A DNA stretch of 64,000 bases from Ambrosia x helenae (lineage: Eukaryota > Streptophyta > Magnoliopsida > Asterales > Asteraceae): the NCBI GenBank assembly GCA_030844895.1, contig CM061224.1, forward strand, positions 3,931,591 through 3,995,590, read 5' to 3'. Under the pieces are notes generated by a model that was not told the origin of the DNA, ran no database searches, and worked only from the letters and a program-made list of their open reading frames with translations. This document shows, piece by piece, positions 48,960 to 60,481 of the stretch. Both the position numbers and the translations under genes were made by a program. The stretch's first letter is position 1. The number at the start of each line of letters is the position of its first letter.

Positions 48960-49438
48960 GTAACAATGAGTGTGGTGCTTACTTCACAGGAGGTACTTGG
49001 GGTGGTGACTCGTGTTTGCTATAGGATATAATCATTTGCTCCACATCATGGCTGGATCTGAGACCTGTAAATAATCAATGGGCCCTGTGAAAGGAGGTGA
49101 CCGCCGAGAGTCTCAAGAGACTCATGATAGCAGACAAAAAAATGGTGGTTTGGCCCGATAAGTGTAGGTGTATTCTCGAGAGAGTGGAATTCTTGGCAAA
49201 GGAGGTGATAGCTCTATTTATAGAGGTTACTCGGGTCGGTTACCATTTAGCCATAACCACGACGATGGGCCTGGGCCCGAGTTATGGGCTTGCCTTCCTT
49301 TCGGCCCAATTAGTTAGTAATGGACTAAGGAAATTGAGATCAAACTAAATGTAATAAATGCAAGAGAAAGAAAAGTGCATTGCCCTGCCATTAGTCCACG
49401 TGGCACGTTGTTATTGGCTGGAGGCGGATCTTTCTTTG
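48960..49438. other. Older repeat, left part (interrupted by LTR E)
   Basis: GC-richer than its surroundings, with CTCAAGAGACTCATGATAGC and CTCTATTTATAGAGG. It looks like part of an LTR of an older Gypsy-like element. Its continuation is at 52377-52860. No coding frame recognised. Confidence 0.35.
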
Positions 49439-52371
49439 TGTAACACCCCAAAACCATTCGTTCGCCTAACTACGCCATTAGGCGTGATTAGCAAAATATT
49501 TACACGAGACTTAGAGTATAAGAATATAGGTTATATTCTAGTATGGAAATAACCTAGTTAATAATATTATGTTTATAAATTAATAAAAGGTGTTTGAAAC
49601 TAGCTTATGAGTTAGTTTTTATACGAAAATGACACTCGGGGATATTTGGAGGGACTATAGTTGCCAATGTGGTAAAACTAGTTTTATTAATAAAATTTAA
49701 TAAAATCAAAAACACACTTGTGTGTGTGTGTTGATCGATCTCCACATCAGGAGATCAAACTCCTTCACCAACCAAACCTTAAACCTCCAATTTCTTGCTC
49801 CAACTCAAGGCAAATCAAAGGGGAAGCCTATGCATTACACAAAAACGAAGTATCTAAGGTTCAATCACCCTAAGGTACCTTTTATTTGGCTTAATTTGAT
49901 GTAAGATTCATTCTTGATCATGGTGAAAAACTAGGGTTTTCACAAAAACGTGAAGGTTTATGTTGATGGAGGTTTTTCTAACCTTAGGGAACCTCAATCA
50001 AGTCTAATTTGGTTATGAATTTCATTTTAATTGTGTATTTGATTATACTCATATGATTATGTGAATATGTGAAAATTGGGGTTTCACCTCTAGGTTGAAA
50101 CCCTTTATGTTTAATGATTTAGTTAACTCTTAGGAGTTTTCTTAATGAGGAATTTTGGCTAAAAAGCCTAAATAACATGTTATGATGTCAATTGGACAAT
50201 CGGTTGTGCTTTGGTTAAACTTAGAATGTTGAAAACTAAGTATATTGGTGGATGCACACCAAGTGTTTGATGAAATGCCTAGATGAGTTAATCTTAACTA
50301 GACATGTAAGAAAATGGCTATGGATTTAGCTAGAAATGATAATGAATACATGATGTTATGGATAGTGAATTAAATCCATGTTATGTATTCTAATAATCAA
50401 GTTTGACATATCCCTAAGTAGGTACAAGAACTAGGGATGCAAACGGGTCAAACGGATGCAAGCAATGCGTATGGAAGCAAGAACGGATATGAGGTAAGTT
50501 TTACTTACACCAATATACTATAACATAGCTTAAATTGTTATAAATATTAGTTTCAAATCTTGAGTGTGAGGTAAAGATAAACCCCAAGGGGTAGAATCTA
50601 TTAAGTGAGTTGCCTTATGTGCACTCAATACAAATGTGGTTTATGACCTTAATCGAGATAATGAGTTATGACCAAATGGAGAAATCCATCAAACGGGTCA
50701 ACTAATAAAGATATGTGAGAAATGATGTTTTAATCCAAATTAAACCAATTGAATGGAGTCGTTAAGCATGATGTTAAATGGGTCAAGTTTGTTTCACTTG
50801 AACCATAGATAAAAACTTGGGTAACATAGCATTATGAACTAGGAGTCTAAACGGGTCAAATGGTGATGTCCTCACCATGTGAATCCAACACTTGATGCTT
50901 GTATTCCAAGCATTAAGATTCATAAAGTTAAACGGGTCAAATGGCAAGTTATTGCCATTTGAGTTCCGAGAAATTAACGTTGTCTATTTAGAAAGCATAC
51001 AGGTAGATGCAATTGCGCGTGCATTCTTGATGTTAAGAATCATGGAGGATAAACACAAGGTATGGATATGGGTCAAGGCCACCCGGTAAGTCCGTAGTCA
51101 AATAAACGCTTTCGGCGAAGCAACATAGGTGATAAAGTACCCACATGAAGTGTGGGTGCAAATCAAGTAAGTTATTTCCATAACTATGTCTAATGCGCGC
51201 TAAGGCGCTTAGAATCGACCACATTAGAACAATCTTGAGAAATGTTGAAAATCTAAGTCCGTATGGGCTTAGAAGTTTTTAAACAAGTCATTGAGTCCAA
51301 AACAATGGGTTTCAATCAAGAAGTGTCGCCACGAATGGCTAAATCGAAAGATTTGGCTAGGAGGGGCATTTTGGGAAATTATAAAGATTTACTAAAGGAT
51401 AAATCTAATAATCGGAATCATAACGAACAAATCGGACAAACACTTTAGTTGATCAAGTGTATAATGACTTGACAACATGAACTAGATGCATTGCGCATGG
51501 TCAAATGGTGTTTGGATAAGTTAAATGTCTAAATGGGTCAAATTGGGTAAAAGTCGCCATAAACATTCAAAACTAAGAACCGGATCATGGCGACATAAAC
51601 CGGACCATAATTTCAGTCAAACAAAGGTTTATTTAGTCGGCGAGTCATTACTTAGGCTTCGGGAATCATCAGATGCGGTTGCGACATGATTCCCATGCTT
51701 AAAAATCACCAAATTCACATCAGAAGCTTCGAGCGGCCGCTCACAGAGGCCGAGCGGCCGCGCGCTTTGACCTGCACGTCAGCACGAACTTTAAAATTGC
51801 GTATAAAATCGTAGAAAAATCGTTAGGAGGTGTTCTTTATATGCCTGGAAAGCTCTCGGAGCGTAGAACAATTCTCATTTGAAAGTCGAAGTCAGATTTT
51901 GGGTTTTAGAAGGGGTAAAAGCGATCCGAACAGCTGCTGCGCATAAGTTGCAGCAGTTTGTTCTCCTGATAAAGGGCCGTTTGGCCTGGTTCGTTCCGTA
52001 TCAACGTGTAACGAATACCGTACTAGTTTAAATGTATCATTGACAACCCACTAACCATTTTTGTGAAATGGTGCTAGGTAAACAAGTGAAGGAAGTCCCG
52101 GAGCAAGGATCAAGTCGCGAGAAGAACCGAACACGCCCGAACACTCATCAAGCTTCCGCACTAGAATCTAACGAACTCCCGTTAAAAACAAAAACTTTAA
52201 TACATTCTTTTGTAGCAATGATGTAAAAATTTATTGGAACTAAACGTGTATGGGATTCATTAAGTTGGGTTTTCATAATTACCAAAGTTTTAATCGGGAG
52301 TGGTTTTTAGTTAAGGTCCAAACCCGTAGGATTTGGGCGTTGATCGCGTGATTACGGGTTAGGGTCTTACA
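49439..52371 (+). mobile_element. LTR-only insertion E (2.93 kb)
   Basis: Ends TGTAACACCCC...GGGTCTTACA with a perfect CTTTG duplication (49434-49438 and 52372-52376). A TATA box TATAAAA (about 51802-51808) lies about 60 bases after a perfect dyad GAGCGGCCGCTC (51731-51742) and about 40 after a second CGAGCGGCCGCG. Non-coding. Near-identical to F (57412-60342) in the opposite orientation: sampled over about 200 bases, the translated strings differ by one residue. Confidence 0.85.
51731..51808 (+). promoter_or_regulatory. LTR E promoter module: two GC dyads then TATAAAA
   Basis: Dyad GAGCGGCCGCTC, a second GAGCGGCCGCGC-type dyad from about 51752, and GTATAAAATC at 51801-51810. The same order occurs, inverted, in F. 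Promoter role inferred from the layout. Confidence 0.55.
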
Positions 52372-52376
52372 CTTTG

Positions 52377-52860
52377 TCTGCGTCAGTCTGTGTCAAGCGG
52401 CATCAGCCTGCTCCTTTTAGAAGATTGTCTGAAGTGACGCCTGACACCAAAGGGAACAGTGCAGCAAGTGGAGCCAAGGGGGGTTGCACCTTCCCTGTTG
52501 GCGCATCGTTCTGGCGGGCCAGGCCTGACACGCATCAGGCTGTGACTTGTTCGCGGGAGACCATCGCTAAGTTGGGCTCATGGTCTCGCGCAGGTGGATT
52601 GCACTCCACATGTGATCTTGTAAGAATTTGGCTCCGCCGAGGTTGAGACTCAGCGAAAGGAGTTCCACGAAGACTTGTTATCTTCACATACTTGGCCATT
52701 TCAAGTGGCTTGTTTCTCCACGGAGGTTTTGTGAGAATGATGTTGTGGGGTAGGGTCCGTCTCTGCGCTAGGAATTGGGACCCTACCCCTTCAACTACAT
52801 ATATGGTGAAGCTATCTGTTATTGGTTGAGGATTTATGCTCAACACGGATACCTTGAATT
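52377..52860. other. Older repeat, right part
   Basis: GC-richer segment following LTR E, with ATTGGGACCCTACCCC and its partial inverse GGGGTAGGGTCC about 25 bases earlier. Probably the other half of the element at 48960-49438. The open frames on both strands are not protein-like. Confidence 0.3.
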
Positions 52861-53398
52861 AGATAACGAATCGATCTTTGAATAGAATATGTCTGTCTTC
52901 CAGGATACAAAATACGGAAGCAATTAACAACGTTTAGAAACAAAAGTTTAAGAGTTTGTTGCGTATATTTCAAGTAAGATTTATTTATTTATTATTTTTT
53001 TTGTGAGGAAACAAAAGTCTAAACAACTACATCAAAATAATAACAAAAAATAATTTGCATTAAAACGTCTTTAATATACTTTATTTTGTTTAAATATTTT
53101 GTCTAAAACTGCACAACTAATCCAGACCTAGCACACCAAGTGAAGAATACAAAGGCAGCTCTTAATTGACCGACTACAATGTGAAACAATGATCAAAACA
53201 ACTCCATCAGAATTGAAACGAAAAATAAATTACATGAAAAAGTCTCTAATGCGCTTTATTTTGTTTTAAAGATTTTGACTAAAACTGGCTACCAAGTTCA
53301 GACCTAGCGTACCAGATGAAAGAAAAATACAAAGGCGGCTATGAAGTGACTCTATGCAATATGAAACAAAAGTCAAAACAATTCAAACAAAAAAATAA

Positions 53399-54297
53399 GG
53401 GAAAATGGCCAAAATAGCCGTTGACCGTGTGTTTTGCAAGAATAACCCTCTCCCCCCTCTTTGGAGAGACGGGTCACAAGTTCCAAGGCATCTAAGGAGT
53501 CTCAAAGAGGCTTCGGCGTTTGACCAACCACTGAGCGCCATGTGTCCATTTTTATTATTTTTTATTCCCAGCTTTTCCTTTCCCGTCTTGGAGACGTCTC
53601 CTCATTTGAACTCCTGAGACATCACCGGAGAGGTCACCGGAAAACCACCGGAGACGTCACCCGGAAAAAAAACAGAAGGGAGACATCAGTGGGAAGTCCA
53701 CGGAGAACGATCTTTGATTATGTCATATCTATTTCTCTTCTGGAACACCGAAGAGTCGTGGCCGGCCAGCCAATATTTATATATGGTTAGTGGTACCTTG
53801 AAAGAGGACAAGGATGAAGACAATGATGGTTACCGGTGAAGCACCGGTGAGTTCTTCGTCTTCTCCGGTGAGTTCTCCGTCTTCTCCGACGAAGTTTACT
53901 GTTTTTTTTTCTTGTTCTTCGTCTTCACCGGAGATGTCTTCCAAGACGTCACCGGAGATGTCTTCCGAGACGTCACTGGAGGCGTCTTCCGAGACGTCAC
54001 CGGAGGCGTCTCCCGAGACGTCACCGGAGGCGTCTCCCGAGACGTCACCGGAGGCGTCTCCCGAGACGTCACCGGAGGCGTCTCTGAGACGTCATCGGAG
54101 ACGTCTCAGGTCTGTCTCACGTCTCAGGTCTGTCTCGGGATCAACAACGACACGTGGCGGTCCTCTGTTGGCTGAAATGGGAAGCCTCTCGGGAGACGCC
54201 TCAGACGTGTTGGGAACCGTGACCCCTCTCTCCAAAGAGGGGGAGAGGGTTATTCTTGCAAAACACACAGTCAACGGGCTATTTTGGCCATTTTCCC
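53399..54297 (+). mobile_element. Mutator-like (MULE) non-autonomous element with long TIRs
   Basis: Terminal inverted repeats of about 85-90 bp start GGGAAAATGGCCAAAATAGC at both ends. A perfect 9-bp duplication AAAAAATAA (53390-53398 and 54298-54306) is the Mutator hallmark. Length 899 bp. No transposase. The interior holds a 24-bp minisatellite (53929-54090) and an open frame (53814-54314) of low-complexity Ser/Pro/Glu/Thr that runs through the right TIR. Confidence 0.88.
53929..54090. repeat. 24-bp minisatellite inside the MULE
   Basis: About seven units of GACGTCACCGGAGGCGTCTC plus four bases. The unit length is a multiple of three, so frames stay open: one gives repeated SPEASPET, another GVSRDVT. 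The unit contains the palindrome GACGTC. Confidence 0.85.
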
Positions 54298-57200
54298 AAA
54301 AAATAATTGCATGAAAACTGAAAAGTCTTTAATGGACCTTATTTTGTTTTAAAGATTTTGACCAAAAACTGCCAACAAGTCTATTTGTGTCGTCTCGTTT
54401 AATTTAAAGAAACATTAAGACCATGTGTAATGGGCATTATAGGGGCATGAATAAGCATGATAATGCCCTCAACACCATCCCCTTTGGCATTATATGGGCA
54501 TTAAGAGGGTGAGGCATTTATAGTATAATGCCCAAATAAGATAAAAAAATATGGAAAGTAATAACTAAAAAGTGCATTAAGTAGCTTTAACCATTACACA
54601 TTTTTTAAGGGGCCTTATGATAACTAGCAGGAACCGCGCGTTGCGGCGGGGCTGCACCCGTAAACTTTTATTACATATATAATAATTTTAAACTAAAAGT
54701 CATCATGTATTCTTGTGTGATAATTATTTTGGTGGAAGTCCTTTGATATTGAAAGCACGAATAAAAAATAAAAATTGATGCGAAAGAATACTAAAAACTT
54801 GAATCAGAAGACAAGATTTCAATCTCTAGGAAAAAAAAAGTAGCTAAATACTATAAATGAAGCCATAAAAAAATAAAGAATGGCGTGTGGGATGGGTTTG
54901 CCATCCTGTTGTACTAACTGGTTGATTTTGTGGTATATCACCGAATATGCTCCGAACGTATGTATGTCATTTCTCATGTTGGCGATTGTTTCGTCTAATG
55001 AGACACCCATAGGTGTGAAGGAGAAGTTTGTGTTGTATGCGCGGATCAAAGAAACCATGACATTTGATCAAAGAAACCATGAGGTTGCTCTTGATTAAGA
55101 CAATAGCCATGATGTTGCCCTTGAGTCTGATTGTATTTTTTAACCGTAGACTTTTATTACATATACAATAACTTTTAAACTAAATGTCATCATGTAAACT
55201 AAAAGTCATCATGTGTCACACCCTCAAATTCCACATGCGGGGTTTTACCGCGAGGCGCGTGACAAACCAGGATCTAAGTCAACGGTCACAATAAACGACA
55301 CTATATGATACGTAAAAACGACATAAGCAAACCATTAAGTTTTCATAAATGATCCATCGCTGCGGAAGCGTAAAACTTTATTACAACACGAAAGTAAAAG
55401 TATAAAAGTCTGAAAATGCTAAATAAGATGCATATGAATCCTAGACGCCGTGAGACTCCGTGCGCCTATGAAATGCTGCTACCTCAACGACCTGAGACAA
55501 ACATGCTAAAAACGTCAGCAAATAATGCCGGTGAGTTCACAGGTTTTATGTTAAACATTTAAGTAATGAAAGCCATCTTGTTATCACTATGTTAGAAATG
55601 ATAGCGTTAGCTAGACGCATGAATAATACTACTACGACCCGAAAACCATTACAGACAACAATATATGATTTTGCCCGAAGCGAAATGCACTACCGTCCCA
55701 CGGTAGCGTTATGACCGAGACAATATGCACCCGCCCGGCCTCCAACCGTCGAGTGGGGTCTGTCAGTCCCAATAGATCTATCCACATTTCCCCCGTTGTG
55801 TCTCGCACATTCATGGTTTCCCTCGGGACTTTACGTATCGTACAGTATGTAAATGAATTAACACTAGTATAACATGATAATTTATGAAATAAGTATAAGC
55901 ATGTGTCTCCCCGAAATGTAAAAATGTAAAGTGTGGCCGTGAAACTCACCTGATACTGCTTCCCCTCTAAGATAAGTAAACCCGCTCAATAGACGGCACC
56001 AAATACCGGTGACCTATCATGACGAACGTATAAGGTGTTAGACTAACAACCCGTAGGTTGATTAGTCCCCAACAGTCCAGACCATAACCGTGTACATTTG
56101 AAATGATGTTTAAACGTTTAAACCGACCACACCAGATAAGACCCGACATCCCATTGATGACCGACATCCCACGTGTTAGCCGAAGGCAAGATATCATACA
56201 ATCATATGTAATCAAACACTTAGTATGCATCACAGTTTACTATATCTAGCATGAAGCCTAATTAACGCATAAACAGGTCCGAAAACGTATAACTAGGTTA
56301 TTGGACATGTCACGGGGTTTCTAACATGTTCCTAGGTGTCAATCCGTGTTTCGAGGTGTTAAAATACCTATATAGCAGCAGTACACACGATTAGGAATCA
56401 AACATGCAATTAGGAAAAGTCAACTGGTGATTAGGGAAGTCAAAGTGGCGAATAGGATTGTAATTGCCAGACATACTGGCGATTGGGCTCCCAATCGCCT
56501 CTTGTACACGCGATTGGGGGCCAATCGCCCTTATGTGACATCTGTCCCTTTCATTTTTTTTATGATTCGACAAAATTAGTCCTTCATGTATTTATACATT
56601 TACAAGATCAGTTCTTATAAATTTTTTTTTTTGCCTATCCTAAATTAATAAACTCTTGAATCATATTAAAGCTTAGTATTATTATTAATATTATTATTTT
56701 TATCTTAAACATTAAAATTTATAGAATATCACATGGGGATTATTTGAGTTTTCAAAAGGTTTAAAAGTTTATAACTTATTAAGTTTTACAAAGAAATATT
56801 GAGTTTTTTTTTTATAATATTCCAAGTAAAACCCCAGGGACTGATCCTGACATTTCATAAAAGTTTTAAAGAAAGATTTCCCACCTTCTCCTTTCCAGAT
56901 CGCGTCTCCGGCTGGAAAAACCGGTCGGAATCCGGTGAACTTTCCGGCGAACTATTAAAGCACGTTTTAAAGCCTTAAATCGAATTTATGACATTGAAAA
57001 TCATCTCTCCATCAAAACATAACTGATACCAACCATTTTAGGGTGTATTTATCGTGATTAATGATGGAATAACTCGCGTTTATGGTGTGTAACCGCCGGA
57101 CCTTTAAGTGCGAACAATAACCGGATTTTTTTCACCAACACCTATATAATCCATTTGTACCCAGACACTTCTACACCTTTAAGCATAACAAACCCACAAA

Positions 57201-57411
57201 AATAATAGGCATAGCGCACCAGGAACTCTTGTAATCGGTTCATAAGGTCGCGCAAGTTTGTTGCTTCATTCTTCGGTTATAACTCATTGTAAGTTCCAAA
57301 TTTTTGTGCCGTTTTGATACTTGTTACTGTCCGAATAAAAACCCCTTATCACAGATCGTTTATCATTCCTTAATTGGGTTATTGGATTTAAACCTAGGGT
57401 TAGGGTTCTTA

Positions 57412-60342
57412 TGTAAGACCCTAACCCGTAATCACGCGATCAACGCCCAAATCATACGGGTTTGGACCTTACTTAAACCACTCCCGATTAAAACTTTGGT
57501 AAATTATGAAATTCCAACTTAATGAATCCCATACACGTTTAGTTCCAATAAATTTTACATCATTGCTACAAAAAGAATGCAATAAAGTTTGTGTTTTTAA
57601 CGGGAGTTCGTTAGATTCTAGTGCGGAAGCTTGTATGAGTGATCGGGCGTGTTCGGCTCTTATCGCGACTTGATCCTTGTTCCGGGACTTCCATCACATG
57701 TTTACCTAGCACCATTACACAAAGAATGGTTAGTGAGTGGTCAAATGAAACATTTAACTAGTACGATAGTCGTTACACGTCGAAACGGAACGAACCAGGC
57801 CAAACGGCCCTTTATCAGGAGAACAAACTGCTGCAACTTATGCGCAGCAGCTGTTCGGATCGCTCTTACCCCTTTTAAAACCCGAAATCTGACTTCGACT
57901 TTCAAATGAGAATTGTTCTACGCTCCGAGAGCTTTCCAGGCATATAAAGAACGCCTCCTAACGATTTTTCTACGATTTTATATGCAATTTTAAAGATCGT
58001 GCTGACATGCAGGTCTATTCGCGCGGCCGGTCGGTTTATTCGCGCGGCCGCTCGAAGCTTCTGATGTAATTTTGGTGGCTTTTAAGCGTGGGAATCATGT
58101 CGCAACCGCATTTGATGATTCCCGAAGCCTAAGTAATGACTTGCCGACTAAATAAACCTTTGTTTGACTGAAATTATGGTCCGGTTTATGTCGCCATGAT
58201 CCGGTTCTTAGTTTTGAATGTTTATGGCGACTTTTACCCAATTTGACCCATTAAGGCCTTAATTCAAACAAGGCACTTTTGACCACTTAAATTGCATACC
58301 GTTTGAGCTGTCAAGTCATTAGACACTTGATCAACAAAAGCGTTTGTCCGATTTGTTTCATTACGACTTAGATTCTTAGAATCAACCTTTATTAATCCTT
58401 TAAATCCCCAAAATGCCCCTCATGACCAAATCTTTCAATTTAGCCATTCATGGCGAAACTTCTTGTTTCAAATCCAATGTTTTTGACTCAATGACTTGTT
58501 TAAAAACTTCTAAGTCCATACGGACTTAGATTTTCAACATTTCTCAAGATTGTTCTAATGTGGTCGATTCTAAGCGCCTTAGCGCGCATTAGACATAGTT
58601 ATGGAAATAACTTACTTGATTTGCACCCACACTTCATGTGGGTACTTTATCACCTATGTTGCTTCGCCGAAGGCGTTTATTTGACTACGGACTTACCGGG
58701 TGGCCTTGACCCATATCCATACCTTGTGTTTATCCTCCATGATTCTTAACATCAAGAATACACGCGCAATTGCATCTACCTGTATGCTTTCTAAATAGAC
58801 AACGTTAATTTCTCGGAACTCAAATGGCAATAACTTGCCATTTGACCCGTTTAACTTTATGAATCTTAATGCTTGGAATACAAGCATCAAGTGTTGGATT
58901 CACATGGTGAGGACATCACCATTTGACCCGTTTAGACTCCTAGTTCATAATGCTATGTTACCCACATCTTTATCTATGGTTCAAGTGACACAAACTTGAC
59001 CCATTTAACATCATGCTTAACGACTCCATTCAATTGATTTAATTAGGATTTAAAACATCATTTCTCACATATCTTTATTAGTTGACCCGTTTGATGGATT
59101 TCTCCATTTGGTCATAACTCATTATCTCGATTAAGGTCATAAACCACATTTTGTATTGAGCGCCCATAAGGCAACCCACTTAATAGATTCTACCCCTTGG
59201 GGTTTATCTTTATCTCACACTCAAGATCTAAAACTAATGTTTATAACAATTTAAGCTATGTTATAGTATATTGGTGTAAGTAAAACTTACCTCATATCCG
59301 TTCTTGCTTCCATACGCATTCGCCTTGCATCCATTTGACCCGTTTGCTCCCTCTTTGTTATTCCTAACTTGGGGATGAGTCAAACTTGTCTATTAGAATA
59401 CATAATATGGAATTTTGTTCACTATCCATAACATCATGTATTCATTATCATTACTAGTTAAATCCATAGGTATTTTCTTACATGTCTAGTTGAGATTAAC
59501 TCGCCTAGGCATTTCATCAAACATTTGGTGTGCATCCACCAATATACTTAGTTTCAAAAGTTCAAGATATATCCAAAGCATCACCATTTGCCTAATCATC
59601 ATCATAACACATTATTTAGACCATTTTGCCTAAATTTCTCATACAACAACTTCTAAGAGTCACAAAAGGTTACTAGATATGAGTGGATTCAACCTAGAGG
59701 TTAAACCCCAAATTCTACACATGAACATAATCATATGATCAAAACCAAATACACATATTAAGTGTGATTTGTAACTAAATTAGGTATGTTTGAGGTTCCC
59801 CAAGACTAGAGCAACCTCTTTTAACCATAAATTTCACGTTTTATCAAAACCCTAGTTTTTGACCAAATCAAAAACGGGTATTAACATCAAATTACATCAA
59901 ATAGAAGGTACCTTGATGTTCATTAGGCCTTAGATGACTTGTTTCTTGCTAGAGCATCGAAAAGCCCCTTGATTTGGCTTGGATTCAAGCATGTTCTTGA
60001 GTGTTTAGGGTTGGAGGTTGAAGGAGATGTGTTCTCCTGATGTATATACGCACACACACACATCATGTGTGTTTTTATTGTTTTATTTTTGCATTAATAA
60101 AACCCACTTATCATATTGACAACTTTGGTCCCTCAAGTTTAGTGTCGGTTCATTTTGCTATTAAAACTTAATTTACCAAGCTAGCTTCTAATATTATATC
60201 CGTTACATAGATAATAACATTCATTAGCTTGTTTTCATTATAGAACATAACCCAAGTTCTTGTTGATCGAGTCTCGTTTTATTATTTCGCTAATCACGCC
60301 TAATGGCGTAGTTAGGCGAACGGATGGTTTTGGGGTGTTACA
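57412..60342 (-). mobile_element. LTR-only insertion F (2.93 kb), innermost of the nest
   Basis: Ends TGTAAGACCC...GGGGTGTTACA with a perfect TCTTA duplication (57407-57411 and 60343-60347). Inverted near-copy of E. It split C at its AGGGTTAGGGTT tract. Non-coding; it must be the youngest of C, F and G. Confidence 0.85.
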
Positions 60343-60427
60343 TCTTAGGGAATTTGGGGAAGAAGATGACACTTGTTATAATGTATAAGAAAATAATTGT
60401 TTCAATCTAAGCATCAAACATGCCCTT

Positions 60428-60481
60428 TGGAGTAGTGGTTGCTGAGTACTTGTTGTTCCAAAGGAACCCGGGTTCGAAACC
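60428..60481 (+). other. tRNA-like box A/box B pair inside LTR C
   Basis: TGGAGTAGTGG and GGTTCGAAACC, 43 bases apart start to start. The homologous place in B carries TGGCCTAGTGG and GGTTCGAATCC (minus strand, 19501-19556). It could be an old SINE or tRNA captured by the LTR family before B and C separated. Not a functional tRNA gene: no proper cloverleaf. Confidence 0.5.

Larger units (their letters stand above)
53020..54390. repeat. Tandem units of about 178 bp, third unit split by a MULE
   Basis: Units begin near 53020, 53198 and 53376. They share TTTATTTTGTTT(T)AAA(G/T)ATTTTG(A/T)C(T/C)AAAACTG, the AGACCTAGC...CCA phrase and AAATACAAAGGC(A/G)GCT. The third resumes after 54297. Moderately diverged, minisatellite-like. 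Confidence 0.65.

Noticed and set aside
50892..51089. 65-residue open frame conserved in E and F
   Set aside because: Conservation is explained by E and F being near-identical LTR copies; no domain, and it lies in non-coding LTR sequence.
53814..54314. 166-residue Ser/Pro/Glu/Thr open frame
   Set aside because: Made by the 24-bp minisatellite and running through the MULE terminal repeat; not called as a gene.
55632..56233. Minus-strand open frames of 105 and 88 residues
   Set aside because: Inside LTR G, no domain, not conserved in D; chance frames.
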